From positions 1 through 64,000 of the forward strand of contig NZ_PCPB01000008.1 of the NCBI RefSeq assembly GCF_002979535.1: 64,000 nucleotides of DNA, written 5' to 3'. Made by a program: the position numbers and the translations under genes. The DNA is from Brevundimonas sp. MYb52. GTDB taxonomy: Bacteria > Pseudomonadota > Alphaproteobacteria > Caulobacterales > Caulobacteraceae. The notes below the pieces were generated by a model that saw only the letters and a list, made by a program, of their open reading frames with translations, was not told where the DNA came from and ran no database searches. Shown here one piece after another: positions 27,791-40,827 of this stretch (the first letter of the stretch is position 1; the number at the start of each line of letters is the position of its first letter).

Positions 27791-28711
27791 TTGGCGCTGA
27801 ATATCGGCGTCGTGAGATTCGCTATTCCGCCTTCTCCGGCCGACCGGCTCGCCATCGCTGTGGTGACAGAGCCCGAACGGTCGCGTCCGCTGCCCCCCGG
27901 TCAGCGGGAGGACGCCATGCGTCATCTGCTGCAGACAGCGGGCGACGCGGGCGTCGGTCTGGTCGCGACCCGGCCCGAGGGGGACGTCGAGCGTCTGCTG
28001 GGTCAGGCCTGGCCCTTCCCCTCGCCCTTCCGCGTCACGGCGCGCACCGTGCCTCTGGCTGACGGGCTGGATCGGGTCGAGGCCCGCGCCCGCCGCTCGC
28101 TGGAACGCATGGGTCTGCCACGTGGCGACGCCGTTCTGGTGCAGAACGCCGCCGATCTGGCCGGCGCCGAGGGGCGCGCCCTGTGGGCCCGACTGCAGGC
28201 GCTGAAGGAACGCGGCGTCTTCCGCAAGATCGGCTTCGTCGCCACCGTCGAGGACGGTCCAGCCCTGATCGCCCGCCGCTTCCAGCCCGACGTGGTGCAG
28301 ATCGCCTGCAATATTCTGGATCAGCGCGCCGCGCGCAGCGGGCTCATTGAGGACCTGGCCGGGCAGGGCGTCGAGGTGCATCTGGCCTCGGTCTTCGCCC
28401 AAGGCCTGCTGTTCGCCAACCGCGACAGCTTGCCGCCGGAACTGGCCGACCACGGCATGGCCCTGTCGCGCACGCGCCGGCGTCTGGCCGAGGCGCGGGT
28501 CGATCCAATGCAGGCGGCTTTGGCCTACGCCCTCAACCTGCCCGGCGTGGCCCAGGTGATCGCCAGCGTGGCCTCGGCCGCTGAACTGCGCGCCATTGTC
28601 GCCGCCTCGCACGCGGCCAAGCCCGACATCGACTGGGACGCCCTGGCTCTCGACGAGGCGCCCGCCGCCGTCGCCTCGCGCCTGCGCCTGCATATCAGCA
28701 ACGCGGCCTGA
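27791..28711 (+). CDS. Aldo/keto reductase-like protein with degenerate active site
   Basis: About 306 residues with an aldo/keto-reductase-like barrel. The region GVGLVATRPEGDVERLLGQ aligns with the canonical DTA-x-x-YG-xSE-xxLG segment, but the catalytic Asp and Tyr are missing. Later parts (LWARLQALKERGVFRKIGFV, DVVQIACNILDQR, and LAYALNLPGVAQVIASVAS) keep the barrel strands. It may be a non-catalytic homologue or use other residues. Start uncertain: TTG 27791 or GTG 27809, neither with a good ribosome-binding site. It follows maiA on the same strand. Confidence 0.7.
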   Translation: MALNIGVVRFAIPPSPADRLAIAVVTEPERSRPLPPGQREDAMRHLLQTAGDAGVGLVATRPEGDVERLLGQAWPFPSPFRVTARTVPLADGLDRVEARARRSLERMGLPRGDAVLVQNAADLAGAEGRALWARLQALKERGVFRKIGFVATVEDGPALIARRFQPDVVQIACNILDQRAARSGLIEDLAGQGVEVHLASVFAQGLLFANRDSLPPELADHGMALSRTRRRLAEARVDPMQAALAYALNLPGVAQVIASVASAAELRAIVAASHAAKPDIDWDALALDEAPAAVASRLRLHISNAA

Positions 28712-28732
28712 TCCAGCCGCCCGATCCAGCCG

Positions 28733-29404
28733 TCAGGCGAAGACGTCTGAATCCGCGGCGCTCAAGCGCAGGGTTTGCGCGGTCGTGATGCGGTTGACGA
28801 TCTCAAGAAACAGCAGGCCGGCGCCGAACGACAGGAGCGCCGAGACCACTTCCAGCCCGGCGCTTGTGTGCATGATGCCGACCGTATCGGCGCGCCACGC
28901 CATCCGATTGCTGACGCTGGCGACGACGCCGGATGCGAGCCAAAGTCCCCACCAGACCTTGAGGTGGTTGGGCGCTTCGCTGGAGACGGGATGACCGTGG
29001 CTGGCAGCCCAGGTGTCGGCGACGCCCTGAAACGGTTTCCATAGGTTCGCGAGGGGGATGAAGAACCAGCCGATGGACCAGGGCGGAGAGACTCGCATGC
29101 CGCCCGTCCAGGCCTGGGCGTTCATGTTGGCGCGATAGATCCACTTCAGCACGATGAAGGACACGATCAAACCGACGGCGAGAACCGGCAGTCGGAGAAT
29201 GGCCGTGGCTTCGGTGACTGCGGCGTGAACCGGGTATTCGCCGTAGGGGCCGAGCGGCAGGTCGCCGGCTACTCCTTGCAGAAGGAACCAGTCCGTGGCG
29301 GCCAGGGCAATATGGAAGGCGTTGGCGACGAGGGCGGCGTAGATGGCGGCGACGGCGAGGCGACCCAGGCGACCGATTGGGCGCGTTTTGTATAACTTTG
29401 TCAT
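28733..29404 (-). CDS. DUF4328 domain-containing membrane protein
   Basis: A 223-residue integral membrane protein with about six hydrophobic segments. The motif MRVSPPWSIGWFFIPLANLWKPF (split around GWFFIPLANLW, near residue 125) is the DUF4328 signature. The function is unknown. ATG at 29404 with GGGGGA upstream, 93 bases from the divergent mutS. It is convergent with the aldo/keto-reductase-like gene, with only 21 bases between stops. Confidence 0.82.
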   Translation of the reverse strand: MTKLYKTRPIGRLGRLAVAAIYAALVANAFHIALAATDWFLLQGVAGDLPLGPYGEYPVHAAVTEATAILRLPVLAVGLIVSFIVLKWIYRANMNAQAWTGGMRVSPPWSIGWFFIPLANLWKPFQGVADTWAASHGHPVSSEAPNHLKVWWGLWLASGVVASVSNRMAWRADTVGIMHTSAGLEVVSALLSFGAGLLFLEIVNRITTAQTLRLSAADSDVFA

Positions 29405-29497
29405 TTCAGTTTCCCCCACAGCCCGGATGGGTGATTTCGCCGAGGGATGCAAGCCTGCGCTTGAGGCCGCCGCCGCGATCCGTCACCCTGACGGACA

Positions 29498-32190
<2,693 letters not shown>

Positions 32191-32194
<4 letters not shown>

Positions 32195-34881
32195 TCCCTC
32201 CGGCGGCCCTTGATCCACGTCTGGTTCCGGCCGCCTCGGCGCCCGACGCCCGCGCCGCCGTCACCGAGATTTTGCGCGAAAGCTTCGCCATCGACCGCGC
32301 CCGCGTAGCCCGGCGGCTGGAGGGCGGGATCGACGGGGCGGAGGCGGCGCGCCTCTACGCCGCTGCCGCCGACGTCCTGCTGATCAACCTGTGGCGGGTC
32401 GCGACCGAGGTCCTGCATCCGGCGCCGCAGGATCGTCTCAGCCTGCTGGCGGTCGGCGGCTATGGTCGGGGCGTTCTGGCGCCCTTTTCCGATCTCGACC
32501 TGCTGTTCCTGCGCCCCGGCCAAGGGATCAACGCCCGCACCGAGGCGGTGATCGCGTTTGTCCACTACGTCCTGTGGGATCTGGGCCTGAAGGTCGGCTC
32601 GTCCTCGCGCTCGGTCGGGGAAACCCTCGACCTGGCCCGCAGCGACATGACGGTGCGGACCACCCTGCTGGAAGCCCGGCTTCTGGCGGGAGACGCAGGG
32701 CTGGGCGACGGCCTGTTGAGACGGTTCCGCACTGAGGTCGCCAAGGCGGATCCCCGCCCCTTCATCGCCGCCAAGATGGAGGAGCGCGACGTTCGTCTGC
32801 AGAAGACGGGGGCGGTGCGTTACCGCGTCGAGCCCAATATCAAGGACGGCAAGGGCGGGCTTCGCGATCTGAACACCCTGTTCTGGATCGCCCGGTCGCT
32901 GGCGCCGGACAGCGAGCGGGGGCAGGCGGCGCTGGAGGGCCTGCTGAGCGCGCGCGAGTTGCGCAGCTTCCGCGAGGCCATCGGTTTTCTATGGAGCGTG
33001 CGCATCCATCTGCACCTGGCGGCGGGTCGGGCCGAGGAGAAGCTGACCTTCGACTACCAGCCCGAGATCGCGCGGCGCATGGGCTGGCGCGGACGCGGCG
33101 ACGAGCTGGCGGTCGAGCGTTTCATGCGGCGCTACTTCCAGGTGGCGCGCGAGGTCGGGGCCCTGACCCGCGCCGTCTCGACCCAGTTGGAGGCGCGCCA
33201 GCAGAAAAAAGCCCAAGGCTTGGCGCGCGGCCTGTCGCGGCTGATCCCGCGTCGGCGCGCCAAGCTGGCCTTTGACGGCCTGGCGGTCGAGGGCGGGCGC
33301 CTGACGGTGACGGGGGGCTCGGTCTTCGCCCATGACCCGGTGCGGCTGCTGCTGCTGTTCGTCGAGGCCGACCGGCTGGATCTGGACCTGCATCCCGACG
33401 CCTTCGCCGCCGTGATCCGCGCCCTGTCCCTGGTGACCCCGGCGCTGCGACGCGACCCGCGCGCGGCCGAGGCCTTTCTGACGGTCCTGGCGCATGGGCA
33501 GAGGCCCTATCGCGTCCTGTCGATCATGAATGAGACGGGCCTGCTGGGGCGTTTTCTGCCCGAATGGGGACGGATCGTCGGCCAGACCCAGTTCAATATG
33601 TACCACGCCTATACGGTGGACGAGCACACCCTGCAGGCCGTGGGCGTCATCAATGACATCGCCCGTGGCAAGCTGGAGGCGGACCACCCGGCCTCGACCG
33701 CCATCATCCACCGCATCGCCGATATCGAGGTGCTGATGTTGGCCATGCTGCTGCACGACGTCGGCAAGGGCGGCGACCGGGGGCAGCTGGAGGACGGGGC
33801 CATCGCCGCGCGCCGCGCCTGCGAGCGGCTGGGCGTCGATCCGCGCCGGATCGAACTGGTGGTCTGGCTGGTGCGCCATCACCTGCTGATGAGCGACTAT
33901 GCGCAAAAGCGCGACGTCTCCGACCCCTCGACCGTGCGCGCCTTCGCCGAGGCCGTGGGCGACCCGGAGCGCCTGCGGATGCTGATGGTCCTGACCGTGG
34001 CCGACATTCGGGCCGTGGGGCCGGGGGTGTGGAACGGCTGGAAGGGGCAGTTGATGCGTGCCCTGTTCGAGGCGACCGAGGCTCTGTTCCGCGGCGACGC
34101 CGTGACGCGCGAAGACCCGCTGATCGACCATCCGGCCCTGGTCGAGCGGGCGCGGCGCGAGGGCGCGGCGGTCGAGGCCCTGCCCGCCGAAGGACCGTTG
34201 GAATCCACCGCGCGTGTGGCGGTGGCGGCGCTGGACCGCCCCGGCCTGTTCGCTGACCTGGCCGCCACCCTAGCCATGGCCGGGGCTGACGTGGTCGGGG
34301 CGCGTCTGGCCACCGCCGAGGACGGCACGGCGCTGGACGTGTTCGAAATTCAGGACGGGGCGGGCGAGGCCTATGGCCAGCGCGAGCCGCGCCGCCTCGC
34401 CATCCTGGTCAAGGCGCTGGAGCGAGCGGCGCAGAAGGGCGCCCGCGCCTCGGCGGTCGAGACGCCTCGGGTTAGCGCGCGCCGGGCGGTGTTCGAGGTG
34501 CGTCCCGTGGTGCGCATCGACGTCGAGGCCGGGACCAGCGCCGTGGTGGTCGAGGTCTCGGGCGCCGACCGGCCGGGCCTGCTGGCCGACCTGGCGCGGA
34601 CCATCTCGGCGCACGGCTATTCGACCCGCTCGGCCCATGTGGCCAGCTTCGGCGAGCGGGCGGTGGACGGCTTCTACATCACCGACGCCGACGGGGCGAA
34701 GCCGACCGACGCGGGGCGTCTGGCGGCCTTGAGGGTCGGGCTGCTGGAGGTTCTGGACCGCGCGCCGCAGGGACCGGCGGGGCGGCGCATCGTGCCGGTG
34801 CGGGCCAGCGTGCGCGACGTCTCCGATCTGGAGGGCGAAGTGGGACGCAAGGCCATATCCAGCGGGTCGCGGGCGCGCTAA
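32191..34881 (+). CDS. glnD: Bifunctional PII uridylyltransferase/uridylyl-removing enzyme GlnD
   Basis: The nitrogen sensor that uridylylates PII when glutamine is low and removes UMP when it is high. The 896-residue protein has the nucleotidyltransferase motif GGYGR (89-93) with catalytic D101 and D103 in SDLDLLFL, a central linker domain, the HD hydrolase motif LLHDVGKGG (H522, D523), and two C-terminal ACT domains with DRPGLFADLA (about residue 682) and DRPGLLADLA (about residue 790). GTG start overlapping the mutS stop; the mutS-glnD-murJ order is common in alphaproteobacteria. Confidence 0.97.
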
Positions 34882-34912
34882 GGCGTTTGTTGGGCGAGCA
34901 CAGAGACCAGCC

Positions 34913-36619
34913 GTGAACGACAAGACCGATCCCATCGAACCGGCGGCGTCTGTGCCGAGCGCAACGGCCACCGTCGAGCCGATCGTTCAGCCGCCCGCCG
35001 CCTCGGCGACGCTGGACGGCGATGCGCCCAAAGGGGGGGGCGTCATGCGCTCCTCGGCCATCTTCAGCGCCATGACCCTGCTCAGCCGCCTGGCCGGGTT
35101 TGCGCGCGACGTGGTCATCTCGGCGGCGCTGGGCGCCTCGGCGGGACCCGCGGCGGACGCCTACAACACCGCCCTGAACTTCCCCAACCTGTTCCGCCGC
35201 ATCTTCGCCGAAGGGGCCTTCGCCGCCGCCTTCGTGCCGGCCTACGCCAAGACGCTGAAGACCGAGGGCGAGGCCGTGGCCGATCAGGTCGCCACCGACG
35301 CCCTGGCCGCCGTCGCCGCCGTCACCGTGGTCCTGACCATCCTGGCCCAGCTGTCGATGCCGTGGCTGATGACGGTCATCAACATCGGCTTCCTCGACGA
35401 TCCGGCGCGCTTCAAGCTGGCGGTGATCCTGACCCAGATCACCATGCCCTACCTGCCCTGCATGGCCGTGGCCTCGTTGCTCAGCGGCGTGCTGAACGCG
35501 CGCGGGCGTTTCATCGTCTCGGGCGCCTATCCCATCCTGCTGAACCTGATCATGCTGGCCGCCGTCATCCCGGCCAAGGGCGACCAGATCGGCGCCGCCT
35601 ATGCCGCCTCATGGGGCGTGGCTGTGGCGGGCGTGGCCCAGGCGGGTCTGTGCTGGTGGGCGGCGCGCAAGGCCGGGGCCAATATCCGCCTGACCATGCC
35701 GAAACTGACCCCGGCGGTGAAGGCCATCATCATCACCGCCATACCCGCCGCCATCGGCAATAGCGCGACCCAGATCAACGTCTTCATCTCGGGCAATCTG
35801 TCCAGCTTCGTCGCTGGCGGGCGGACCTGGCTGGCCACGGCGGACCGGCTGTATCAACTGCCGCTCGGCTTGGTCGGGGTGGCCATCGGCATCGCTCTGC
35901 TGCCCAAGCTGTCGGCGGCGGTGGCGTCCAAGGACCACGGCCAGCAGCAGGCATCGATGGACGAGGCCCTGGCCCTGTCCATGGCCCTGACCCTGCCGGC
36001 GGCGGCGGCCCTGCTGGCCATGCCCTATTTCCTGATCGACGCCCTGTTCACGCGCGGCGCCTTCCTGCAGGTCGATGCGGTGAACACCGCTCAGGCCCTG
36101 TTCCAGTTCGGCTGGGGCGTGCCGGCCTTTGTCCTGATCCGCATCCTGGCCCCGGCCTTCTTTGCGCGGGGCGACACGCGCCGACCCATGGTCTTCGCCC
36201 TGGTCTCGGTGGCCGTGAACGCGGCCCTGGCCATCGTCCTGTTCAACCTCGGCATGGGCATTTCCGGCATTGCCGCAGCGGTCAGCGCCGCGGCCTGGAC
36301 CAATGCCCTTCTGCTGGGCGCGACCCTGTGGCGGCGCGGTCATTATCGGCCGAGCCCGGCGGCGGCTTCGCGGCTGGCGCGCATCCTGCTGGCCAGCATC
36401 GGCCTGGGCGTGGTGGTCGGCGTCGCCTCCTGGGCGCGGCCGATGCTGCAGGCGCCGGTCGAGGCCCTGCTGGGCGCGCTCGGATCGAACCACGGCGCCA
36501 AGGAGCTGACCCTTCTGGTCGTTGTGGCGGCGGGCGGTCTGACCTATGTCGCCCTGGCCTTCGCCACTCGCGCGATCACGGTCGCCGAGATCAAGGGTCT
36601 GATCCGCAAGGCGCGGTAG
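34913..36619 (+). CDS. murJ: Lipid II flippase MurJ
   Basis: A 568-residue inner-membrane protein with about 14 hydrophobic helices that flips lipid II for peptidoglycan synthesis. The first helices carry the family signatures LLSRLAGFARDVVISAALGAS, NLFRRIFAEGAFAAAFVPAY and TMPYLPCMAVASLLSGVLNARGRF, with the conserved Arg residues of the cavity. A hydrophilic extension of about 45 residues precedes the first helix, longer than in E. coli MurJ. GTG start at 34913, 31 bases after glnD. Confidence 0.95.
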   Translation: MNDKTDPIEPAASVPSATATVEPIVQPPAASATLDGDAPKGGGVMRSSAIFSAMTLLSRLAGFARDVVISAALGASAGPAADAYNTALNFPNLFRRIFAEGAFAAAFVPAYAKTLKTEGEAVADQVATDALAAVAAVTVVLTILAQLSMPWLMTVINIGFLDDPARFKLAVILTQITMPYLPCMAVASLLSGVLNARGRFIVSGAYPILLNLIMLAAVIPAKGDQIGAAYAASWGVAVAGVAQAGLCWWAARKAGANIRLTMPKLTPAVKAIIITAIPAAIGNSATQINVFISGNLSSFVAGGRTWLATADRLYQLPLGLVGVAIGIALLPKLSAAVASKDHGQQQASMDEALALSMALTLPAAAALLAMPYFLIDALFTRGAFLQVDAVNTAQALFQFGWGVPAFVLIRILAPAFFARGDTRRPMVFALVSVAVNAALAIVLFNLGMGISGIAAAVSAAAWTNALLLGATLWRRGHYRPSPAAASRLARILLASIGLGVVVGVASWARPMLQAPVEALLGALGSNHGAKELTLLVVVAAGGLTYVALAFATRAITVAEIKGLIRKAR

Positions 36620-36635
36620 CCGAGGCGCAAGGGTG

Positions 36636-37367
36636 TCAACGCGGATGGGACGACCGCTTCCCTGCTCCTGGCCAGGAGGGGCGCGCGACGAGGCGTGAAC
36701 CTTCGCGGACGATGAGGTTCTCTTCGATCCCGGCGGTCGTCAGAAGCTCCAGGGCGCGCTCCGTCTGGCCTTCCCCGTCGGCCTCGGTGACAACGACGAT
36801 GACCTGAAACCGTGACGCGTCTGCCGGGCGATCGAAGCTGCCTTCGGCGCGTCCCTCGTGGAAGGCGAGGTCCACGCGTGTGGGCGGGAGGTCCGGGTCC
36901 GGTCGGACAGATTTGAGCGTCGCGACCGCGCTTGAAAGAGTCGAGCTTGGGGCTCGGGCGTGGACGTCAGCGCCGGACGGGCTCGGAAACATTTCCAGCG
37001 TGAGGACAGGCGGGACGCCCTCCTGCCAGACCGAGGTTCGCTTGTGGAGTGCAAGGCATATCCGCTCGTTCGGCTGCGACGGCCAGGCGAAGGCGGTATC
37101 CGCTCCGTAGGCGAGAAGTGAAGCCGAGCGCGTCCGTTTTGACTGCGACGCGACAGGCACGGTGTGCGGCCAGTAGGCGGCGCCGAGCATGCCCCTCATC
37201 GCTGGGCGGTCGTTCACGTCCTGCATCAGGCTCCAATCGCAGGGGCCGTCGCTGTAAGCGACCGATAGCTGCACCAGGTAGGGCCTCTCCGGCGCGGGCG
37301 GCCGCGTGGCGCAAGCGCCGATGGCGGTTGCGAGGATCAGTCCAGTGCAAGCATGAGCATATTTCAT
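36636..37367 (-). CDS. Predicted lipoprotein of unknown function
   Basis: A 243-residue protein starting MKYAHACTGLILATAIGACATRPP, a lipoprotein signal with the acylated Cys in IGAC. No domain was recognised; the mature part is mixed alpha/beta with many charged residues and no repeats. Codon use is visibly less GC-rich than in its neighbours, and it sits antisense in the otherwise collinear murJ-trpS interval, so it may be a recent arrival. Start at ATG 37367; a TTG 12 codons upstream is a poorer alternative, and the ribosome-binding site is weak. Confidence 0.6.
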   Translation of the reverse strand: MKYAHACTGLILATAIGACATRPPAPERPYLVQLSVAYSDGPCDWSLMQDVNDRPAMRGMLGAAYWPHTVPVASQSKRTRSASLLAYGADTAFAWPSQPNERICLALHKRTSVWQEGVPPVLTLEMFPSPSGADVHARAPSSTLSSAVATLKSVRPDPDLPPTRVDLAFHEGRAEGSFDRPADASRFQVIVVVTEADGEGQTERALELLTTAGIEENLIVREGSRLVARPSWPGAGKRSSHPR

Positions 37368-37583
37368 AAATCGACGATATTTGTATTTGTCGGGCCCGGT
37401 CAACCGAAGGCCCTAGCCCCGGCAGCCTTGCCCTTGGCGGCTTGAACCGATAAGCGCGAGGGCATGGCTCATTCGGGACACCCTTTCGTCGCCCGGCGAT
37501 GGCGCGGCTGACTGTTCACCGCCTGCCTCCGCGCGCCTGTGCGTGCGCCGAATCCAGCCTCTTCGAGTTCCGAGAAATCCCCC

Positions 37584-38642
37584 ATGACTGACCAGACCCC
37601 GGCCCCCGTCGCTCCGGTTGCGCCCGCCTATGCCGGTCCGCGCCGCATCCTGTCCGGCATCCAGGCCTCCGGCGCCCTGCACCTGGGCAACTATCTGGGC
37701 GCCTTGAAGCGCTTCACCGAGCTGCAGGACACGGGCGCGCCCCTGTTCGTCTTCGTCGCCGACATGCACGCCATCACCGTCTGGCAGGAACCGGAGAAGC
37801 TGACGGCCCAGACGCGCGAGATCGCGGCGGCCTATCTGGCGGCGGGGCTGGACCCGGCCAAGGCGACCATCTTCCCGCAGTCGGCGGTGCCGGCCCACGC
37901 CGAGCTGGCCTGGATCTTCAACTGCGTCGCCCGCCTCGGCTGGTTGGACCGGATGACCCAGTTCAAGGAGAAGTCGGGCAAGCACAAGGAGCGCTCCAGC
38001 GTCGGCCTCTACACCTATCCGGTGCTGCAGGCGGCGGACATCCTGCTCTACAAGGCGACCGAGGTGCCGGTCGGTGAGGACCAGAAGCAGCATCTGGAAC
38101 TGACCCGCGACATCGCCGCCAAGTTCAACAACGACTTCGGCGTGCCGGGCTTCTTCCCGCAGCCGGAGCCGCTGATTCAGGGGCCGGGCACGCGCGTCAT
38201 GAGCCTGCGTGATGGTTCGGCCAAGATGAGCAAGTCCGATCCGTCGGACCTGTCGCGCATCAACCTGACCGACGACGCCGACACCATCGCCGCCAAGATC
38301 AAGAAGGCCAAGTCGGACATGGATGTCCTGCCCGACACGCTCGAGGGTCTGGACGGACGGCCCGAAGCCAAGAACCTGGTGGCCATCTACGCCGCCCTGT
38401 CGGACACGACGCGCGAGGCGGTTCTGGCCGAGTTCGGCGGTCAGGGCTTCGGGGCGTTCAAGCCCAAGCTGGCCGAGCTGGCGGTCACGTCGATGGCCCC
38501 GGTCACGGCCGAGATGCGCCGCTTGATGGCTGACCCGGCCGAGATCGACCGCGCCCTGGCCGTCGGCGCCGAGCGCGCCCGCGAGGTGGCTCAGCCGGTG
38601 GTGGACGAGGTCAAGAAGATCGTCGGCTTCTGGCAGGGCTGA
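37584..38642 (+). CDS. trpS: Tryptophanyl-tRNA synthetase
   Basis: Charges tRNA-Trp. The 352-residue class I synthetase has the HIGH-equivalent HLGN at residues 33-36 ([12 protein letters not shown]) and the KMSKS loop at 214-218. Between them lie the Trp- and ATP-binding segments (FVADMHAIT and [20 protein letters not shown]). The ATG at 37584 gives the normal N-terminus with a short Pro/Ala lead; the in-frame start 15 codons upstream is less likely. It belongs to the mutS-glnD-murJ-trpS block. Confidence 0.96.
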   Translation: MTDQTPAPVAPVAPAYAGPRRILSGIQASGALHLGNYLGALKRFTELQDTGAPLFVFVADMHAITVWQEPEKLTAQTREIAAAYLAAGLDPAKATIFPQSAVPAHAELAWIFNCVARLGWLDRMTQFKEKSGKHKERSSVGLYTYPVLQAADILLYKATEVPVGEDQKQHLELTRDIAAKFNNDFGVPGFFPQPEPLIQGPGTRVMSLRDGSAKMSKSDPSDLSRINLTDDADTIAAKIKKAKSDMDVLPDTLEGLDGRPEAKNLVAIYAALSDTTREAVLAEFGGQGFGAFKPKLAELAVTSMAPVTAEMRRLMADPAEIDRALAVGAERAREVAQPVVDEVKKIVGFWQG

Positions 38643-38714
38643 TCGGCGCTTTTCGGACGTGACGACGGCGCGGCGGGTTTCGCGGCGGCGCCTTCGCGCC
38701 TAGATCATCCGGTC

Positions 38715-39422
38715 ATGAGCCATCCTCTTGATCGCGCCGTTTTCAACGCCCTGACGACCCGCCTGTCGCGGTTCACCACGCCTGATTCCGGGGCCTTGGC
38801 CGCGCGCCTCGACCCCGAGGTCGGGGTCTTTCTGGCGGCGGCGGATGACAGCGCCGCCAGCCGTGAGGCGCTGGGCGTCCTGGCCCGGCGCTACCCCGGC
38901 GCGGGACTGGTCGAGCGCGAGGACGGGCCGATGGCCGGGGTCCTGCCCGAAGGCGTGCCGGTCGCCGCCCAGGTCGCCCTGGTGCAGATGACAGCGACGG
39001 CCCTGACGCCCGTCGGGCCGAGCGCGCGGCTGGACGGCGTGATTGAGGAACTGGGCGAGGCGGACGCCCCGGCCATGCTGGCCTTGGCGACCCTGACCAA
39101 ACCTGGGCCCTTTCGCTCGAAGACCCGCGAGCTCGGCCCCTTCGTCGGGATCAAGCGCGACGGCCAACTGGTGGCCATGGCGGGGCGGCGGCTGCGCGTC
39201 GACGGCTTCACCGAGCTGAGCGGGGTCTGCACCCACCCGGACCATCGCGGTCAGGGTTACGCCGCCGCCCTGTCCCGCCTTGTGGTCAGCGAGATTCTGG
39301 CGACGGGAGAGGCGGCCTTCCTGCACGCCTTCGCCGATCACGAAGCGACGATCGCCTTCTATCGGGGGCTTGGATTCCAGACGCGGGCGCGCATGATCTA
39401 CACATCATTGGGCGAGGCCTAG
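38715..39422 (+). CDS. GNAT-family N-acetyltransferase
   Basis: A 235-residue acetyltransferase with a two-part layout: an N-terminal domain of about 120 residues without clear motifs and a C-terminal GNAT domain. The acetyl-CoA-binding loop is ELSGVCTHPDHRGQGYAAALSRL, followed by FLHAFADHEATIAFYRGLGF, the classic motif B. The substrate is unknown. It is 72 bases after trpS and 12 bases before the OsmC gene, probably co-transcribed with the latter. Confidence 0.85.
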   Translation: MSHPLDRAVFNALTTRLSRFTTPDSGALAARLDPEVGVFLAAADDSAASREALGVLARRYPGAGLVEREDGPMAGVLPEGVPVAAQVALVQMTATALTPVGPSARLDGVIEELGEADAPAMLALATLTKPGPFRSKTRELGPFVGIKRDGQLVAMAGRRLRVDGFTELSGVCTHPDHRGQGYAAALSRLVVSEILATGEAAFLHAFADHEATIAFYRGLGFQTRARMIYTSLGEA

Positions 39423-39434
39423 AGGAGACGCAGC

Positions 39435-39899
39435 ATGAGCGGACACGGCGCAACGGTGGAATGGACGCGGGGCGAGCAGGCCTTCGCCGACAAGCGATAC
39501 AGCCGCGCCCATGTCTGGCGCTTTGACGGCGGGGCCGTGGTGCCCGGCTCCTCGTCGCCGGCGGGCGTGCCGATCCCGATGTCGGACCCGGCGGGCGTGG
39601 ACCCGGAGGAGGCCATGATCGCCTCCCTGTCCAGCTGCCACATGCTGTGGTTCCTGGCCTTCGCCGCCAACGCCGGCCTGGTCGTCGACCGCTATCTGGA
39701 CGACGCCTCGGGCGAGATGGGCAAGAATGAAACAGGCAAGTCCTACCTGGCGCGCGTCGCTCTCAACCCGGTGACGAGCTTCACCGGACGTCAGCCTGAT
39801 CAAGCCGAGCTGGACGCCCTGCATCACGCGGCGCACGAGCACTGCGACATGGCCCATACGGTGCGGTCCGAGATCACCGTCACGGCCCGTATCGGCTGA
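39435..39899 (+). CDS. OsmC family peroxiredoxin-like protein
   Basis: A 154-residue OsmC/Ohr-fold protein, a thiol-dependent hydroperoxide reductase family. The two redox cysteines are in SLSSCHMLWFLAFAA (about residue 60) and HEHCDMAH (about residue 137). The start context is GAGGAGACGCAGC before ATG, a strong ribosome-binding site. It follows the GNAT gene closely and is convergent with the TrxR-like flavoprotein gene with only four bases between stops. A role in organic peroxide defence is inferred from the family. Confidence 0.88.
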   Translation: MSGHGATVEWTRGEQAFADKRYSRAHVWRFDGGAVVPGSSSPAGVPIPMSDPAGVDPEEAMIASLSSCHMLWFLAFAANAGLVVDRYLDDASGEMGKNETGKSYLARVALNPVTSFTGRQPDQAELDALHHAAHEHCDMAHTVRSEITVTARIG

Positions 39900-39903
39900 A
39901 AGC

Positions 39904-40827
39904 TCAGGCCGTCTCCTCCTCGATCAGGGAGCGGAAGGCGGCGTGTGCGGCCAGCATGCCGTCCGTCGTCGCCAGGGTGATATTGCCCGCCGGGCGCGCC
40001 AGGTCTCCGGCGGCGAAGACGCCCGGCTGACTGGTCTGTTGCTGGGCGTCCACCTTGACGATCCGGCCCATGGGGCTGTCCGTCATCTCGCAGCCCAGAC
40101 GCTCGGCGAAACCGTTGGCCTGGCGCACATGGGCGCCGACGAAGAGGGCCTTCAGCGGGAGGAAGCGTCCATCGGTCAGTCGTGCGCCGGTCAGGGTGGG
40201 GGCTTCGCCCTCCAGCCGCTCGATGGGCGTCGGTTCGATGGTCACGCCGCGTCGGGCCAGAAGACGAGCGTCGTCCTCGCCCAGGCGCGCCGGGTCGATG
40301 AACAGCACGGCCTGGCCCCACTCGGCGACGATCATCGCATACTGGACCGCATGATCGCCGCGCCCCAGGACGCCGATCGGTCCGCCGCCGATCTCATAGC
40401 CGTGGCACCAGGGGCAGTGCAGGGCGGTTCGGCCCCAGCGCTCCTTCACGCCCGGGATGTCGGGCAGGACGTCCTCGACCCCGTGGGCCAGGATCAGGCG
40501 GCGACCCCTGGTGCGCGTGCCGTCGGCGAAGGCGACCGCGAAGCCGCCCTCGATGCGTTCGACCTCCACCGCCTCGGCCATGCGGAAGGCGGCGGTGGGA
40601 TAGGCGGCCACCTGGGCGCGGGCGGCGGCGGCGATCTCTGATCCCGGACGGCCGTCGTTGCTCAGCACACCGTGGGCGCGGGCGGCGAAGCGGTTTCTCG
40701 GCCGGGCGTCGTCGATGACCAGGACCCGGCGGCGCGCCCGCACCAACTGCAGGGCGGCGGACAGGCCGGCGTAGGAGCCGCCGATGACGACGGCGTCATG
40801 AGGCATCGGATTTTCGCTGGTGCGCAT
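39904..40827 (-). CDS. Thioredoxin reductase-like NAD(P)/FAD-dependent oxidoreductase
   Basis: About 307 residues. FAD motif DAVVIGGSYAGLSAALQL at the start, the redox dithiol CPWC in ALHCPWCHGYEIGGGPIGVLGRG (around residue 140), and FAAGDLARPA near the C-terminus. This is the TrxR-like branch often placed under Rrf2 control. It overlaps the 3' end of the upstream rrf2-like gene if ATG 40827 is used; ATG 40806 is an alternative that still overlaps less. The electron acceptor is unknown; a thioredoxin-independent role in thiol or metal redox is possible. Confidence 0.88.
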   Translation of the reverse strand: MRTSENPMPHDAVVIGGSYAGLSAALQLVRARRRVLVIDDARPRNRFAARAHGVLSNDGRPGSEIAAAARAQVAAYPTAAFRMAEAVEVERIEGGFAVAFADGTRTRGRRLILAHGVEDVLPDIPGVKERWGRTALHCPWCHGYEIGGGPIGVLGRGDHAVQYAMIVAEWGQAVLFIDPARLGEDDARLLARRGVTIEPTPIERLEGEAPTLTGARLTDGRFLPLKALFVGAHVRQANGFAERLGCEMTDSPMGRIVKVDAQQQTSQPGVFAAGDLARPAGNITLATTDGMLAAHAAFRSLIEEETA

